A stretch of 64,000 bases of DNA from positions 81,433 to 145,432 of the forward strand of contig JAQSWY010000008.1 of the NCBI GenBank assembly GCA_029266425.1. Direction: 5' to 3'. How positions within the stretch are numbered: position 1 is the stretch's first letter; every line of letters starts with the position of its first letter. This stretch comes from Xanthobacteraceae bacterium (GTDB lineage: Bacteria; Pseudomonadota; Alphaproteobacteria; Rhizobiales; Xanthobacteraceae). Under the pieces are notes generated by a model. That model ran no database searches. It had not been told where the DNA came from and saw only the letters and a program-made list of their open reading frames with translations. This document shows positions 55,567 to 64,000 of this stretch, piece by piece. The translations under genes and the position numbers were made by a program.

Positions 55567-57105
55567 TCAGCTCGCCTCGGCCATGCTCCGCGTGGCATAG
55601 CCGGCAGCGTGGGCGCCGGCGAACCGTCCGAAGGTGGCGCCGGACATCAGCCCGGTGCCGCTCGCGTAGTTCTGGTAGAACAGCCCTCCCACCATCTCGC
55701 CGGCCGCATAGAGGCCAGGGATGACGCCGGTATAGAGGTCCTCGACCTCGGCATTCCCCGTCACCTTCAGCCCGCCGAAGGTGAAGGTGACGCCGGTGGT
55801 GACGTGATAGGCGTGGAAGGGCGCCATATCGAGCGGGTTCGCCCAATTCGACTTGTCGAGCGCCAGGCCCTGCGTCGAACGGCCGTCCAGAATGTTCGGA
55901 TTGAACGGCACATCGGTGCGGCAGGCGGCGTTGAAGGCATGCGCCGTGCGCAGGAACGCCTCCGGATCGACACCGGTGAGCTTGCCCGCCAGTTCCTCCA
56001 GCGTGTTCGCCTCTGCCTTGGTGACCCGGCGGATGCGGTATTCGCCGCGCAGCAGATGGCTGACCTTGGCGTCGAACACCTGCCAGGCAAACATACCCGG
56101 CTGCTTCAGGATCTCGCCGCCATATTTCGCGTAAGTGTGGCTGTGGAAATTGGCGCCCTCGTCAAGGAAGCGCTCGCCCTTGGCATTGATGACGATGCCG
56201 AACGGGTAATTGTGCTTCTGGAACTGGTCGCCGATGGTGAGGTCGCCGAAAGGCGGCGCGTTCACGTCCCAGGCGACCGAATGGCAGCCCGACCAATTGC
56301 CGTGCGGCCGGGCTCCGGCGCGCAGCGCCATCATCAGCCCCTCGCCCATATTGAAGCGGGTGCCTCGCACCTTCGCCATGTCCCAGCCTGGGCCGAGATA
56401 GCGGGCGCGCAGCTCAGGATTGGACTCGAAGCTGCCGCAGGCCAGGATCACCGCGCCGGCCTCGATCTTCACCCGCGCGCCGCGATGGCGGGCGATGATC
56501 CCGGTGACCGCCTCGCCCTCGCGCACCAGTTCGATCGCCGGGGTGTCGTAGAGGATGGGAATGCGGCGGCGCTCGGCATTGGCGTAGAGCGCTTTGAGCA
56601 GTTCGCTGCCGCCACCCCAGATGTGCAGTGCGAGGCCGCCCCAGAACTTGAATTTGCCGTCGACCTTGTAGGCCTGCCGGCCGAGGCCGGGCTGCAGCTT
56701 GACGCCCTGGCGGGCGATCCATTTCGCCGTCTCGAGGCTCGAGCGCACCAGGAGTTCCGACAGCTCGGGATCGGTGCGGTATTCGGTCAGCTCGAACATG
56801 TCGTCGAGGAACCGTTCCTCGGAATAGGAGCCGTAATCGACATTGTCGATCTCGTCCTGCGTCATGTCGGGATAGACTTCGCGCAGATCATCGACGCCGC
56901 GATAGGCAAAGCGGAAGGCGCCGCCGGTAAAGTGCGAATTGCCGCCACGCTCCTCTTCCGATGCAGCCTCGAGCACCACGACGCGCGCACCGGCCTCATG
57001 GGCGGAAATCGCGGCGCATAGCGCTGCATTGCCTCCTCCCACCACCACCACATCCGGCTTGGTACGCAACGCGTCGTCGATGTTGCTCGGGATCGGATCC
57101 GACAT
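55567..57105 (-). CDS. tcuA: FAD-dependent tricarballylate dehydrogenase-like protein
   Basis: The 512-residue flavoprotein has the dinucleotide motif DVVVVGGGNAALCAAISAHE, GGNSHFTGGAFRFAYRGVDD, GIIARHRGARVKIEAGAVIL and the C-terminal FAD segment GLYAAGEMVGGLFYQNYASG then TGLMSGATFGRFAG. This is the FRD/SDH-type fold of TcuA, which oxidises tricarballylate to cis-aconitate in Salmonella. No TcuB-like partner is seen, so the electron acceptor is unknown. Confidence 0.87.
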   Translation of the reverse strand: MSDPIPSNIDDALRTKPDVVVVGGGNAALCAAISAHEAGARVVVLEAASEEERGGNSHFTGGAFRFAYRGVDDLREVYPDMTQDEIDNVDYGSYSEERFLDDMFELTEYRTDPELSELLVRSSLETAKWIARQGVKLQPGLGRQAYKVDGKFKFWGGLALHIWGGGSELLKALYANAERRRIPILYDTPAIELVREGEAVTGIIARHRGARVKIEAGAVILACGSFESNPELRARYLGPGWDMAKVRGTRFNMGEGLMMALRAGARPHGNWSGCHSVAWDVNAPPFGDLTIGDQFQKHNYPFGIVINAKGERFLDEGANFHSHTYAKYGGEILKQPGMFAWQVFDAKVSHLLRGEYRIRRVTKAEANTLEELAGKLTGVDPEAFLRTAHAFNAACRTDVPFNPNILDGRSTQGLALDKSNWANPLDMAPFHAYHVTTGVTFTFGGLKVTGNAEVEDLYTGVIPGLYAAGEMVGGLFYQNYASGTGLMSGATFGRFAGAHAAGYATRSMAEAS

Positions 57106-57150
57106 GTCTACTCCCTGAATCTCTTCTTTGTTTTTCCGCTGATATCGACC

Positions 57151-58548
57151 TCAGCCGAACGCGGCGCGGCGCGGCTCCGCATGGCGCAGGCCGTCGCGCA
57201 TGACGTCGCCGATGGCGCGTATGTCGACCTGATCTTCCAAGCTGAGGATCGCCGCCTCGATGGCATGGACGGCATCCTCCGCAATCACTGGGGCTGCGCA
57301 GTCGCGGAACTTGGTTTCAAGCGCGCCGGGCGGCAGCGGATGGGCGCGGTCGCGGCCGAGCGGACGGTCGACATAGGCACGAAGCGTCTCGCCCGAGGTC
57401 GTCGTCACTTCGACCTCTGCGAAGAAGTGCTCGGTGCTCTCCATCACCGATTCGGGATGCGGCTCGGCGACGATGCGGGCCATGAAGGCGCGCACCTGGC
57501 GGTCATGGACCGCGGCGTCGTCGAAATGGTCGAGCCGCACCGAGCCGTCGAGCGCGGCGCGGGCCAGCACATATTGCACGCTGAACTTGCCATCGAGTCC
57601 CGATTGCGGGTTCGGCCGGTTGGTGTGGCGCAGCCGGCGCGGATGCGTCCAGGAGCGGATCGCGGCGATATCGGAGGCCTTGAGATCATGCTCGGCGGTG
57701 ATGCGCAGCAGCGCGTCGATCGCCGGATGGGTCGAGGCGCAGCAGGGGTGGCGCTTGAAGGCGATGCCCGGCTCCACGAGATCGTAGGGCGCGGCGAACT
57801 CGTCGATCATGCGCGCGGCGTCGAACTTCCCCTCGCCGTTGAAGACCATGAGGAAGCCCTGGGGATCCTCCATGGCGGCGGGATTTGCGCTCATCCCCTC
57901 GCGGGCCAGCAGTGCGGAATAGAGCCCGTTGCGGGCGCACTGGCCGACATGGAACGGCTTGGTCATGGTGCCGAAATTGGCCTTAAGGCCACTTGCCATC
58001 GAGCAGGCAATGGCCAGCGCATTGGTGAAGGCCGGCGCCTCGAGCTGCATCAGCTTGGCGCACGCCGCGGCGGCGCCGAAGGTGCCGAGCGTCGCGGTGG
58101 GGTGCCAGCCCTTCTCGTAGTGATGGAAATTCACGGCGCGGGCGATCTTGGTCTCGACCTCGACGCCGGCGACATAGGCCTCCAGCACCACTGCGCCCCC
58201 GGCGCCATCCTGCTCGGCAATGGCCCAGAGCGCAGGCACCACCGGGGCCGAAGGATGGCCACCCATCGAATTGGAGCAATCGTCGAAGTCGAGGGCGTGT
58301 GACGCCGTGCCGTTGATGGTGGCAGCGTCGAGCGGCGCTACCCTCGCGGCACGTCCGAACAGGCTTGCCGCGCCGCGACCCGTCGCTCCAAGCGCCCGCC
58401 CCGCGATCGCCGTGCACGGCTCGGACGCGCCGGCCAGCGTCACCCCGATCGTGTCGAGAATGGCGAACCTGGCGGTCGTCAGAGCGTCCTCTGGCACGTC
58501 GTCGAGACGGACGGCAATGGCGCGCTGGGAAAGCTGTTCGAGCAGCAT
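57151..58548 (-). CDS. MmgE/PrpD-family protein 2
   Basis: The 465-residue protein has FAILDTIGVTLAGASEPCTA, the conserved GTASHALDFDDCSNSMGGHP and KRHPCCASTHPAIDALLRIT. It is the first gene of the leftward operon that continues with tcuA-like, TctC, TctAB, OCD, lyase 1 and MmgE/PrpD 1. The start MLLEQLSQRAIAVRL follows GAGGGCGG; an upstream extension to 58647 is not needed. Confidence 0.9.
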   Translation of the reverse strand: MLLEQLSQRAIAVRLDDVPEDALTTARFAILDTIGVTLAGASEPCTAIAGRALGATGRGAASLFGRAARVAPLDAATINGTASHALDFDDCSNSMGGHPSAPVVPALWAIAEQDGAGGAVVLEAYVAGVEVETKIARAVNFHHYEKGWHPTATLGTFGAAAACAKLMQLEAPAFTNALAIACSMASGLKANFGTMTKPFHVGQCARNGLYSALLAREGMSANPAAMEDPQGFLMVFNGEGKFDAARMIDEFAAPYDLVEPGIAFKRHPCCASTHPAIDALLRITAEHDLKASDIAAIRSWTHPRRLRHTNRPNPQSGLDGKFSVQYVLARAALDGSVRLDHFDDAAVHDRQVRAFMARIVAEPHPESVMESTEHFFAEVEVTTTSGETLRAYVDRPLGRDRAHPLPPGALETKFRDCAAPVIAEDAVHAIEAAILSLEDQVDIRAIGDVMRDGLRHAEPRRAAFG

Positions 58549-58632
58549 ACCGCCCTCTGGAGATCGGGGAGACGCGCCGGCCGATGCGCCGACGCCCCGC
58601 TCGGACAGCCGCAGCGGGGAAGCGATGACCAA

Positions 58633-58795
58633 GATTGTAGACACCAATTTTAGGATTGTCTACACCGAGAACGTCGATTATCGTGATGATCAAAGGAGAG
58701 ATCGCGCCGGATAGTGCGATTTCCAGCTTAGGAATCCAGAAGGCACGCTATCTTTCAATGAAAATTGTCGATTCGAACGTACAGATTGTCGACAC
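58633..58795. promoter_or_regulatory. Paired 21-bp-spaced repeats at GntR gene start
   Basis: Four related 12-base units occur: GATTGTAGACAC at 58633, GATTGTCTACAC at 58654, AATTGTCGATTC at 58763 and GATTGTCGACAC at 58784. Each pair is spaced 21 bases, two helical turns. The first pair also contains TGTAGACA / TGTCTACA as an inverted repeat. They may be GntR operators in the divergent promoter, but the second pair is inside the GntR coding start, so a duplicated coding origin is also possible. Confidence 0.5.
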
Positions 58796-59486
58796 AAGCG
58801 TAGAATCGGACCGGGAAGCGCGTAGTAGCGGCCTCCTGGCCGATCGCGTTATGCTACTTCTGCGAAAAGATCTGGAAGATGGACGCTTGAGGCCGGGAAG
58901 CCGGATCAATGAACTGGAAATCTCGCAGCGCCTCGGCATCAGCCGCGGCCCAATACGCGAGGCTATCCGGCGCTTGTCTTCCTCCGGCCTCGTCACCTAT
59001 GAGCCGAATGTCGGCTCGCGCGTCGTCTCGCCCGACATCGACGCCGTTGCCCAGCTGTATGATGTGCGCGAGGCGCTCGAGGCGCTCGCCGCCCGCCTCG
59101 CCGCCCAGCACATGACCGATGAGGAGCGCGCCAGGCTCGCCGAGACGCTCGATGAGCATGAGGCGCAGATGACCGAGGCCAACGCCACCTCCTATCCGCG
59201 CGGGCCGGCCGACTGGGATTTCCACCTGCTCATCATCAAGGGCTCGCGCAACGAGGTGGTCTGGCGGATCTGCGGCGACGAGTTCCGCGACATCATCTCG
59301 CTCTTGCGCAGCCAGCATGGGTCGAGCCGCGGACGCGGCCGCAAGGCGCTGCAGGAGCATCGCTGGATCGCCGAGGCGGTCATCGCCGGCAATGGCGACC
59401 TCGCCGCGCTGCTCATGGCGCAGCACATCCGCGCCTCGCGGGAGAACTTGCTCAATTCCATGCGCGCCGCACGCAAGCCGGCGTGA
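58758..59486 (+). CDS. GntR-family (FCD) transcriptional regulator
   Basis: The 242-residue protein has an N-terminal winged HTH (RLRPGSRINELEISQRLGIS, RGPIREAIRRLSSSGLVTYE) and a helical FCD ligand domain (YDVREALEALAARLAAQHMT; metal-binding His in HEAQMTEAN and DWDFHLLIIKGS). FCD domains bind carboxylates such as citrate, so it is a natural sensor for this cluster. It heads the rightward operon. The start MKIVDSNVQIVDTS is preferred; the frame is open to 58656. Confidence 0.9.
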   Translation: MKIVDSNVQIVDTSVESDREARSSGLLADRVMLLLRKDLEDGRLRPGSRINELEISQRLGISRGPIREAIRRLSSSGLVTYEPNVGSRVVSPDIDAVAQLYDVREALEALAARLAAQHMTDEERARLAETLDEHEAQMTEANATSYPRGPADWDFHLLIIKGSRNEVVWRICGDEFRDIISLLRSQHGSSRGRGRKALQEHRWIAEAVIAGNGDLAALLMAQHIRASRENLLNSMRAARKPA

Positions 59487-59514
59487 TCGGGCGGACGCGA
59501 CACCGGGAGGGATA

Positions 59515-60414
59515 ATGACTGCGACATGGCTCAAAGGAGCTGAGGCCGAGCGCGCCCCGGCACTCGACCTCAGGGCGCTCGGTTCCGAGCGCGGCATTGC
59601 GGTCGCCGGCGCGTGGGACGGCATCTCCGCCGTATTGGCGAAGCGTGCAGGCTTTCGCGCGCTCTATCTGTCCGGCGCCGCGCTCTCGGCCTCAATGGCG
59701 CTGCCCGACCTCGGCCTCACCACGCTCGAAGACGTCTGGCGCGCCGCCCGCACCGTGGTGCGCGCCTCCGGGCTGCCGCTCATCGTCGATGCCGATACCG
59801 GCTTCGGCGAAGCGCTCAATGTGATGCGTGCGGTGCGTGAGCTGGAATCCATCGGCGTCGCCGGGATCCAGATCGAAGACCAGCAATTCCCGAAGAAATG
59901 CGGTCACCTCAACGACAAGCGGCTGGTCTCTGCCGACGACATGTGCCGCAAGATCTCCGCCGCCAAGCGCGCCGCGACCACCATGGCGATCTGCGCGCGC
60001 ACCGATGCGGCCTCGGAATCGCTCGACGACGCGATTGCCCGCGCGCATCGCTACATCGACGCCGGCGCCGATATCATCTTCGTCGAGGCGCTGACCAATC
60101 GCGAGGACATGCGCCGGGTGCGCACTGAGGTGCGCGCGCCCCTGCTCGCCAACATGACCGAGTTCGGCCGCACCCCGCATGTGCCGGTCGCCGACTGGGC
60201 GGAGCTGGGCTACGAGCTGGTCATCTATCCGGTCTCGGCGCTGCGCGTCGCCTCGCGCGCCATGGAGAAGTTCTACGTCGCGCTCGCCCGCGACGGCAAT
60301 GCAGAGGCCTATCTGCCGGAGATGATGACCCGCGCCGAGCTCTATGAGCGCATCGGCTATTTCGATTACGAGCAGCTCGACGCGCAGATCGCGCAGACCG
60401 TGCTGCCGGCCTGA
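59515..60414 (+). CDS. Isocitrate lyase/PEP mutase-family lyase 2
   Basis: The 299-residue protein has GIAVAGAWDGISAVLAKRAG, VDADTGFGEALNVMRAVREL and IQIEDQQFPKKCGHLNDKRL (KKCGH catalytic loop), close in layout to methylisocitrate lyase PrpB. GGGAGG lies just upstream. It differs clearly in sequence from lyase 1 in the opposite operon, suggesting two different C-C bond cleavages or substrates. Confidence 0.9.
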   Translation: MTATWLKGAEAERAPALDLRALGSERGIAVAGAWDGISAVLAKRAGFRALYLSGAALSASMALPDLGLTTLEDVWRAARTVVRASGLPLIVDADTGFGEALNVMRAVRELESIGVAGIQIEDQQFPKKCGHLNDKRLVSADDMCRKISAAKRAATTMAICARTDAASESLDDAIARAHRYIDAGADIIFVEALTNREDMRRVRTEVRAPLLANMTEFGRTPHVPVADWAELGYELVIYPVSALRVASRAMEKFYVALARDGNAEAYLPEMMTRAELYERIGYFDYEQLDAQIAQTVLPA

Positions 60415-60448
60415 AACCAACCAGAACACTTTACGGGAGAGGCGCCTT

Positions 60449-61867
60449 ATGGCCGCGCACAGCATCGACAATCCCTACACGCGCGGTATCGCAGCGTTTG
60501 TCTCCTCGCTGAAGTACGACGACATCCCCGAGGAGGTGCGCCAGCGCATCAAGCTCCTGGTGCTGGATTCGCTCGGTTGCGGACTCTATGGCGCGCATTT
60601 GCCCTGGACCGACATATTGCGCGACACCCTCGCCGGGCTCGACGCCACGCGCACCACGCCGGTCTGGGGCACCGATCAGGCGCTCTCGGCACCGAATGCG
60701 GCGCTGCTCAACGGCACGCAGATCCAGGGCTTCGAGCTCGACGACGTGCATCGCCAGGGCGTGCTGCATGTCGGTGCCGTCACCCTCCCCGCTCTGCTCG
60801 CGACCATCGGCCCGGACAGCCGGCTGGATGGCCGCGACCTGCTGACCGCGGCGGTCGCCGGCTATGAGATCGGCCCGCGCGTCGGCATGTGCATGGGCCA
60901 GGAGCATATCGGCCAGGGCTGGCACTCCGGCGCCACCGTCGGCGTGTTCTCCGCCGCCTCGGGTGCGGCGCGGGCGCTGCGCCTCACCGAGGCCGAGACC
61001 GTGCATGCGCTCGGCGTCGCCGGCACCCAGGCCGCCGGCCTGATGGCGGCGCAGTACGGCGCCATGGTGAAGCGCATGCATGCGGGGCGCTCGGCGCAGA
61101 GCGGGCTCTATGCCGCGCTGCTCGCCAAGGCCGGCTTCACGGGCATACTCGATGTGTTCGAGGCGCCCTATGGCGGCTTCTGCGGCACCTTCTCGCGCTC
61201 GACCGACCGCTTCGATCTGGCGGAACTGACGGCGGGTCTCGGCGAGCGCTGGGAGACGATGCGCATCTCGCTGAAATTCTATTCCTGCGTCGGCAGCAAC
61301 CACACCACGCTGGACGCCATCCGTGCCATACAGGAGCGGCATCCCTTCACGCTCGATGAGTTGGAGCACATCGTGGTCCACGGCTCGCAGGTCACCGCCG
61401 ACCATGTCGGCTGGCCCTATCGTCCGGAAGGCCTCACCTCCGCGCAACTCAATCTGCCGTTCTGCGTCGCCACGCTGCTGCTGGAAGGCGATGTGTTCGT
61501 CGAGCAGTTCGACGAAGCCTGCGTGACCGACCAGCGCCGCATCGATCTCTCCCGCAAGGTGGAGGTACGCCACGATCCGGCGATCACCGCGCTCGGTTCG
61601 AAGTTCCGGCACAAGGTGCGCGTCGAAGTGCATTATCGCGACGGCAGCGTCGAAACCGAGGCCCGCGAGGCGCCGCGCGGCAGCGAATATTCCTTCGCCT
61701 CCGAGGCCGACCTCATCGACAAGTTCAACAAGCTGACGCGGCATCTGCTGCCCGAGGCGCAGCGCGACGCCCTCATCGAGGCGATACTCGGCATGGAGAA
61801 GCTGGACCGCGCGCACCGGCTCGTCGAGTTGCTGCGGCGCGACCCAGCGCAGCGCGTGGCGGCGTGA
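60449..61867 (+). CDS. MmgE/PrpD-family protein 3
   Basis: The 472-residue protein has LVLDSLGCGLYGAHLPWTDI, IQGFELDDVHRQGVLHVGAV and GMCMGQEHIGQGWHSGATVG. It follows lyase 2 by 34 bases and its stop overlaps the GTG start of the AbrB-family gene. It pairs with lyase 2 in the way prpD pairs with prpB. Confidence 0.9.
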   Translation: MAAHSIDNPYTRGIAAFVSSLKYDDIPEEVRQRIKLLVLDSLGCGLYGAHLPWTDILRDTLAGLDATRTTPVWGTDQALSAPNAALLNGTQIQGFELDDVHRQGVLHVGAVTLPALLATIGPDSRLDGRDLLTAAVAGYEIGPRVGMCMGQEHIGQGWHSGATVGVFSAASGAARALRLTEAETVHALGVAGTQAAGLMAAQYGAMVKRMHAGRSAQSGLYAALLAKAGFTGILDVFEAPYGGFCGTFSRSTDRFDLAELTAGLGERWETMRISLKFYSCVGSNHTTLDAIRAIQERHPFTLDELEHIVVHGSQVTADHVGWPYRPEGLTSAQLNLPFCVATLLLEGDVFVEQFDEACVTDQRRIDLSRKVEVRHDPAITALGSKFRHKVRVEVHYRDGSVETEAREAPRGSEYSFASEADLIDKFNKLTRHLLPEAQRDALIEAILGMEKLDRAHRLVELLRRDPAQRVAA

Positions 61868-62973
61868 GCAAAACGCGTTTCCGGCTGCCGCCGCCGCGAG
61901 CCTACATCAGCCTTGCCGTGTCGATCGCGGTCGGAGCGACAGCCGCCTGGCTGCACGTGCCGCTGGCCTGGACGCTCGGCCCGCTCATCGCCACCGCGGT
62001 GATGTCGGTGTGCGGCCAGCCGGTGTTCGCGCCGCTGTCCGGGCGCCGCTTCGGGCAATTGGTGATCGGCACCAGCACCGGGCTCAGCGTCACCGCGGCG
62101 GTGCTCGCCAGCATCGTCGCGTTCCTGCCGCTGATCGTGGTGACCTCGCTCGTTGCCGTGCTGTTTTCGGCCGGGGTCTCGGTGTTCTTCGCCCACTTTG
62201 CCCGGCTCGACCGCAAGACCGCCTACTTTGCCATGGTGCCGGGCGGGCTCTCCGAGATGGCGAATATCGCCTCGATGGTCGGCGCCCACGCCGAGCCGAT
62301 CGCGGTGTCGCAGGCGCTGCGCGTCGCCCTGCTGGTGCTGATCATGCCGCAGCTCATCGTCAGCCTCGGCATCCACGGCAATGTCGAGGACCTTCCGGTG
62401 CAGGGTAACCTGACCTTGGTGACACTGCTTACCGCGCTCGGCTGCGGCGCTGTCGGCATCGGTGTGGCCTGGCTGCTGCGGTTCAACAACCCCTGGATGA
62501 TCGGGGCGCTGATGGGCGCCAGCGCGGCAACGGCCGCAGGCCTGCTGCATGGGCTTATGCCGTATTGGCTGTTCGCCACCGGCCAGATGATGATGGGCCT
62601 GTCCATCGGCGCCCGCTTCCGCCGCGAAATGGTGATGCGGCTGCCGCGGCTCTTCGCCATCAGCGCGCTGCATACGCTGGCGCTCGCTGCGATGCTGCTC
62701 GCTGTCGCCTTCGTCGTATCGAGCTTCACCAGCCTCGATTTTGCCAGCGCCGCGCTCAGCACCTCGCCCGGCGGCACCAGCGAGATGGCGGTGACGGCGC
62801 AGACCCTGCACCTCTCCGTCGGGCTGGTGACAGCGTTCCACGTCGTGCGGGCATTCGTGGTGAACGGCTTCGCGACCCGCTTCTACACGCTGTTCGAGCG
62901 GATCGGACTGTTCGACCGCATCGAGCGCTGGGCGGCGCCGCTGATCGGCAGCTCGCGGCACGACGGACGCTAA
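61864..62973 (+). CDS. AbrB-family membrane protein
   Basis: The 369-residue protein starts with GTG overlapping the upstream stop. It has about ten membrane helices arranged as two related halves, with LAWTLGPLIATAVMSVCGQP and NNPWMIGALMGASAATAAGL, and a repeated PGG-SEM motif (VPGGLSEMANIASM and SPGGTSEMAVTAQT) typical of PF05145 proteins. Its transport substrate is unknown; the setting suggests a carboxylate or an intermediate. Confidence 0.85.
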   Translation: MSKTRFRLPPPRAYISLAVSIAVGATAAWLHVPLAWTLGPLIATAVMSVCGQPVFAPLSGRRFGQLVIGTSTGLSVTAAVLASIVAFLPLIVVTSLVAVLFSAGVSVFFAHFARLDRKTAYFAMVPGGLSEMANIASMVGAHAEPIAVSQALRVALLVLIMPQLIVSLGIHGNVEDLPVQGNLTLVTLLTALGCGAVGIGVAWLLRFNNPWMIGALMGASAATAAGLLHGLMPYWLFATGQMMMGLSIGARFRREMVMRLPRLFAISALHTLALAAMLLAVAFVVSSFTSLDFASAALSTSPGGTSEMAVTAQTLHLSVGLVTAFHVVRAFVVNGFATRFYTLFERIGLFDRIERWAAPLIGSSRHDGR

Positions 62974-62998
62974 AGCCCTTTTCGTTCGCTGTGATGCA

Positions 62999-63027
62999 AA
63001 GGCGGCGCCCTCACGGGGCGCCGCCTT
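62999..63027 (+). terminator. Intrinsic terminator after AbrB-family gene
   Basis: AAGGCGGCGCCC / GGGCGCCGCCTT forms a perfect 12-base stem with a 5-base loop, 25 bases past the stop. The T-run is poor (TCTCG), but the stem is strong and well placed. Confidence 0.7.
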
Positions 63028-63084
63028 CTCGCAGGATTATCGCGCTTGGCTGCTTGTGAGCTCCCGCACGGCGAGAGCATTTCC

Positions 63085-63190
63085 CGATCAGATGGAATCA
63101 TCTGATCGAGGTAGGAATTGCTCCAGCTTATTGAACCTAGAGCACTTTATTGTCGTTCGGATGTTTCCATCCGAACGGAAAGGGCTCTAG
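63085..63190. repeat. Mosaic palindromic intergenic element
   Basis: Two palindromes, CGATCAGATGGAATCATCTG with ATCG and TTCGGATG-TTTC-CATCCGAA, are joined by TAGAGCAC and end in GGGCTCTAG. This combination is characteristic of dispersed repeats in rhizobial genomes. It abuts the stop of the FecR-domain gene. Confidence 0.6.
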
Positions 63191-64000
63191 CCGTCTCCGC
63201 CGCGGCTGCCGCGGCTGGAATTCGAGTTCCGGCCGCTGCGGCCCTCTCGATTCGACGACTTCTGGCTGCCGCCACTTTGGCCTCCGAAGCTCCGGCCGGC
63301 GCTGCTCAGCGAGCGATTCGAGAAGCCATTGCCGCGTTCGGTTTGGCCGCTGCCCTCGCCATAGCCGCCGCCACAATGCGGTCCGCGATCCGGCGCATCG
63401 AAAGAGCGCTCGCGCCGCGCGCCCCGGTCCTGATCCGAATTGCTGGCGGAACGCTCGCGAAGCATGGAGGCTGTCCTGCGACTGGACATAGGGGAAACGG
63501 CCCGCGACCGATGGCGACCACGCCGCCGGATCGACCCCGCCGCCCGGCGGCGTCACCACCACCTCGCAATTGCCGCGCACATCGCGGCAGTTGCCGGCCC
63601 GGTCGCAGACCCGCGCCTGGCCGTCGAACAGTGCGAAGGTCATCTCGCCATTGCCGGCCACGCTGAAGTCGAAGCGGGTGCCGCGAATGCCGATCGTCGC
63701 CGTCGGGGTGTTGATCGTGTAGGCCTGCTTCTCGCTGTTGCCGGTGATGAAGCGAAACGCCCCCTTGGCGGCGTTCATGGTGATCTTGCGCGCGGTGTTG
63801 CGCTCGTCGAACACGAAGGCGTCGATGGTCATCGAGGAGTTCGGGCCGACCACCAGCTTGGTCGCGTCCTTGAACTGGATCTGCGCCTCGCCGCCCGGTC
63901 CGGTCTGGACCTTGTCGCCCATGAAGACGTCGCCGTCGACCTGGAGCGTGCGCCGCCCGGTGGTGCCTGCCGCTGCCGCCGCAGGCACGACATAGACCGC
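63187..64000 (-). CDS. FecR-domain protein (5' end outside window), apparent frameshift in 3' part
   Basis: The visible N-terminal part has the FecR pattern: GDVFMGDKVQTGPGGEAQIQ, TKLVVGPNSSMTIDAFVFDE and NTPTATIGIRGTRFDFSVAG, with a Cys pair in RVCDRAGNCRDVRGNCEV. After about 63490 this frame gives unlikely sequence and runs into the repeat. The neighbouring frame gives a natural Ser/Gly/Arg-rich tail (GGYGEGSGQTERGNG, SSRGSRGGDG) ending at 63187. So the gene carries a frameshift, or the tail is decayed. Function: a surface or periplasmic FecR-like protein of unknown role. Confidence 0.65.

Overview
The window is high-GC DNA from an alphaproteobacterium, most likely of the Hyphomicrobiales (Xanthobacteraceae-like). 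The evidence is the block pcm-like / tolC / popZ (DUF2497) / valS, an ExoR-family Sel1-repeat protein, FixJ-type regulators, the choline-sulfate genes and rhizobial-style intergenic palindromes. The genus is inference.

Layout. (1) 1-12.8 kb is housekeeping: a truncated exoR, ilvD, valS, a Tat-exported aldo/keto reductase, popZ, tolC, a PCMT-family methyltransferase, tRNA-Cys and an MsbA-like ABC exporter. (2) About 12.9-23.4 kb is accessory. tRNA-Asn is followed by a frameshifted tyrosine-recombinase remnant, a glycosyltransferase, nine very small tandem RiPP precursor genes, a four-gene operon (adenylating ligase, GNAT, acyl carrier protein, nucleotidyltransferase) and a convergent operon (tenth precursor, PqqD-like RRE, B2-type leader protease, HprK-like kinase). 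Decayed MFS and HicB-like fragments flank it. (3) 23.8-29.3 kb holds a MASE1/PAS histidine kinase with a receiver protein, an orphan TctC-type binding protein and an AraC regulator. (4) 29.5-36.6 kb is a complete ferric-siderophore uptake operon (TonB receptor, ATPase, binding protein, fused permease, reductase). (5) 36.6-42.7 kb has a secreted HAD phosphatase and a secreted sulfatase downstream of a three-gene two-component operon. (6) 42.8-48.9 kb has a GlxA-type regulator, an alpha/beta hydrolase, and betC-choX with a divergent LysR regulator. (7) 48.9-63.0 kb is a divergent catabolic cluster for a tricarboxylate-like compound: three MmgE/PrpD proteins, two isocitrate-lyase/PEP-mutase proteins, a TcuA-like flavoprotein, a TTT transporter, an ornithine-cyclodeaminase-like protein, an AbrB-family membrane protein and a GntR regulator. 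The window ends inside a FecR-domain gene.

The most notable system is the RiPP locus at 13.6-21.5 kb. All ten intact precursors carry a lasso-type leader signature (YxxP, then LSAVTA) and share the core GANFSGKK(A/G)K (one has GTNFSGKK), with variable 2-5 residue tails. The cluster encodes the lasso-type RRE, B2 protease, HprK-like kinase and nucleotidyltransferase, but no asparagine-synthetase-like cyclase, and the core has no Asp/Glu at ring positions 7-9. An adenylating enzyme, an ACP and a GNAT are present instead. This suggests a linear, acylated (perhaps also phosphorylated) lysine-rich RiPP. The product is inference.
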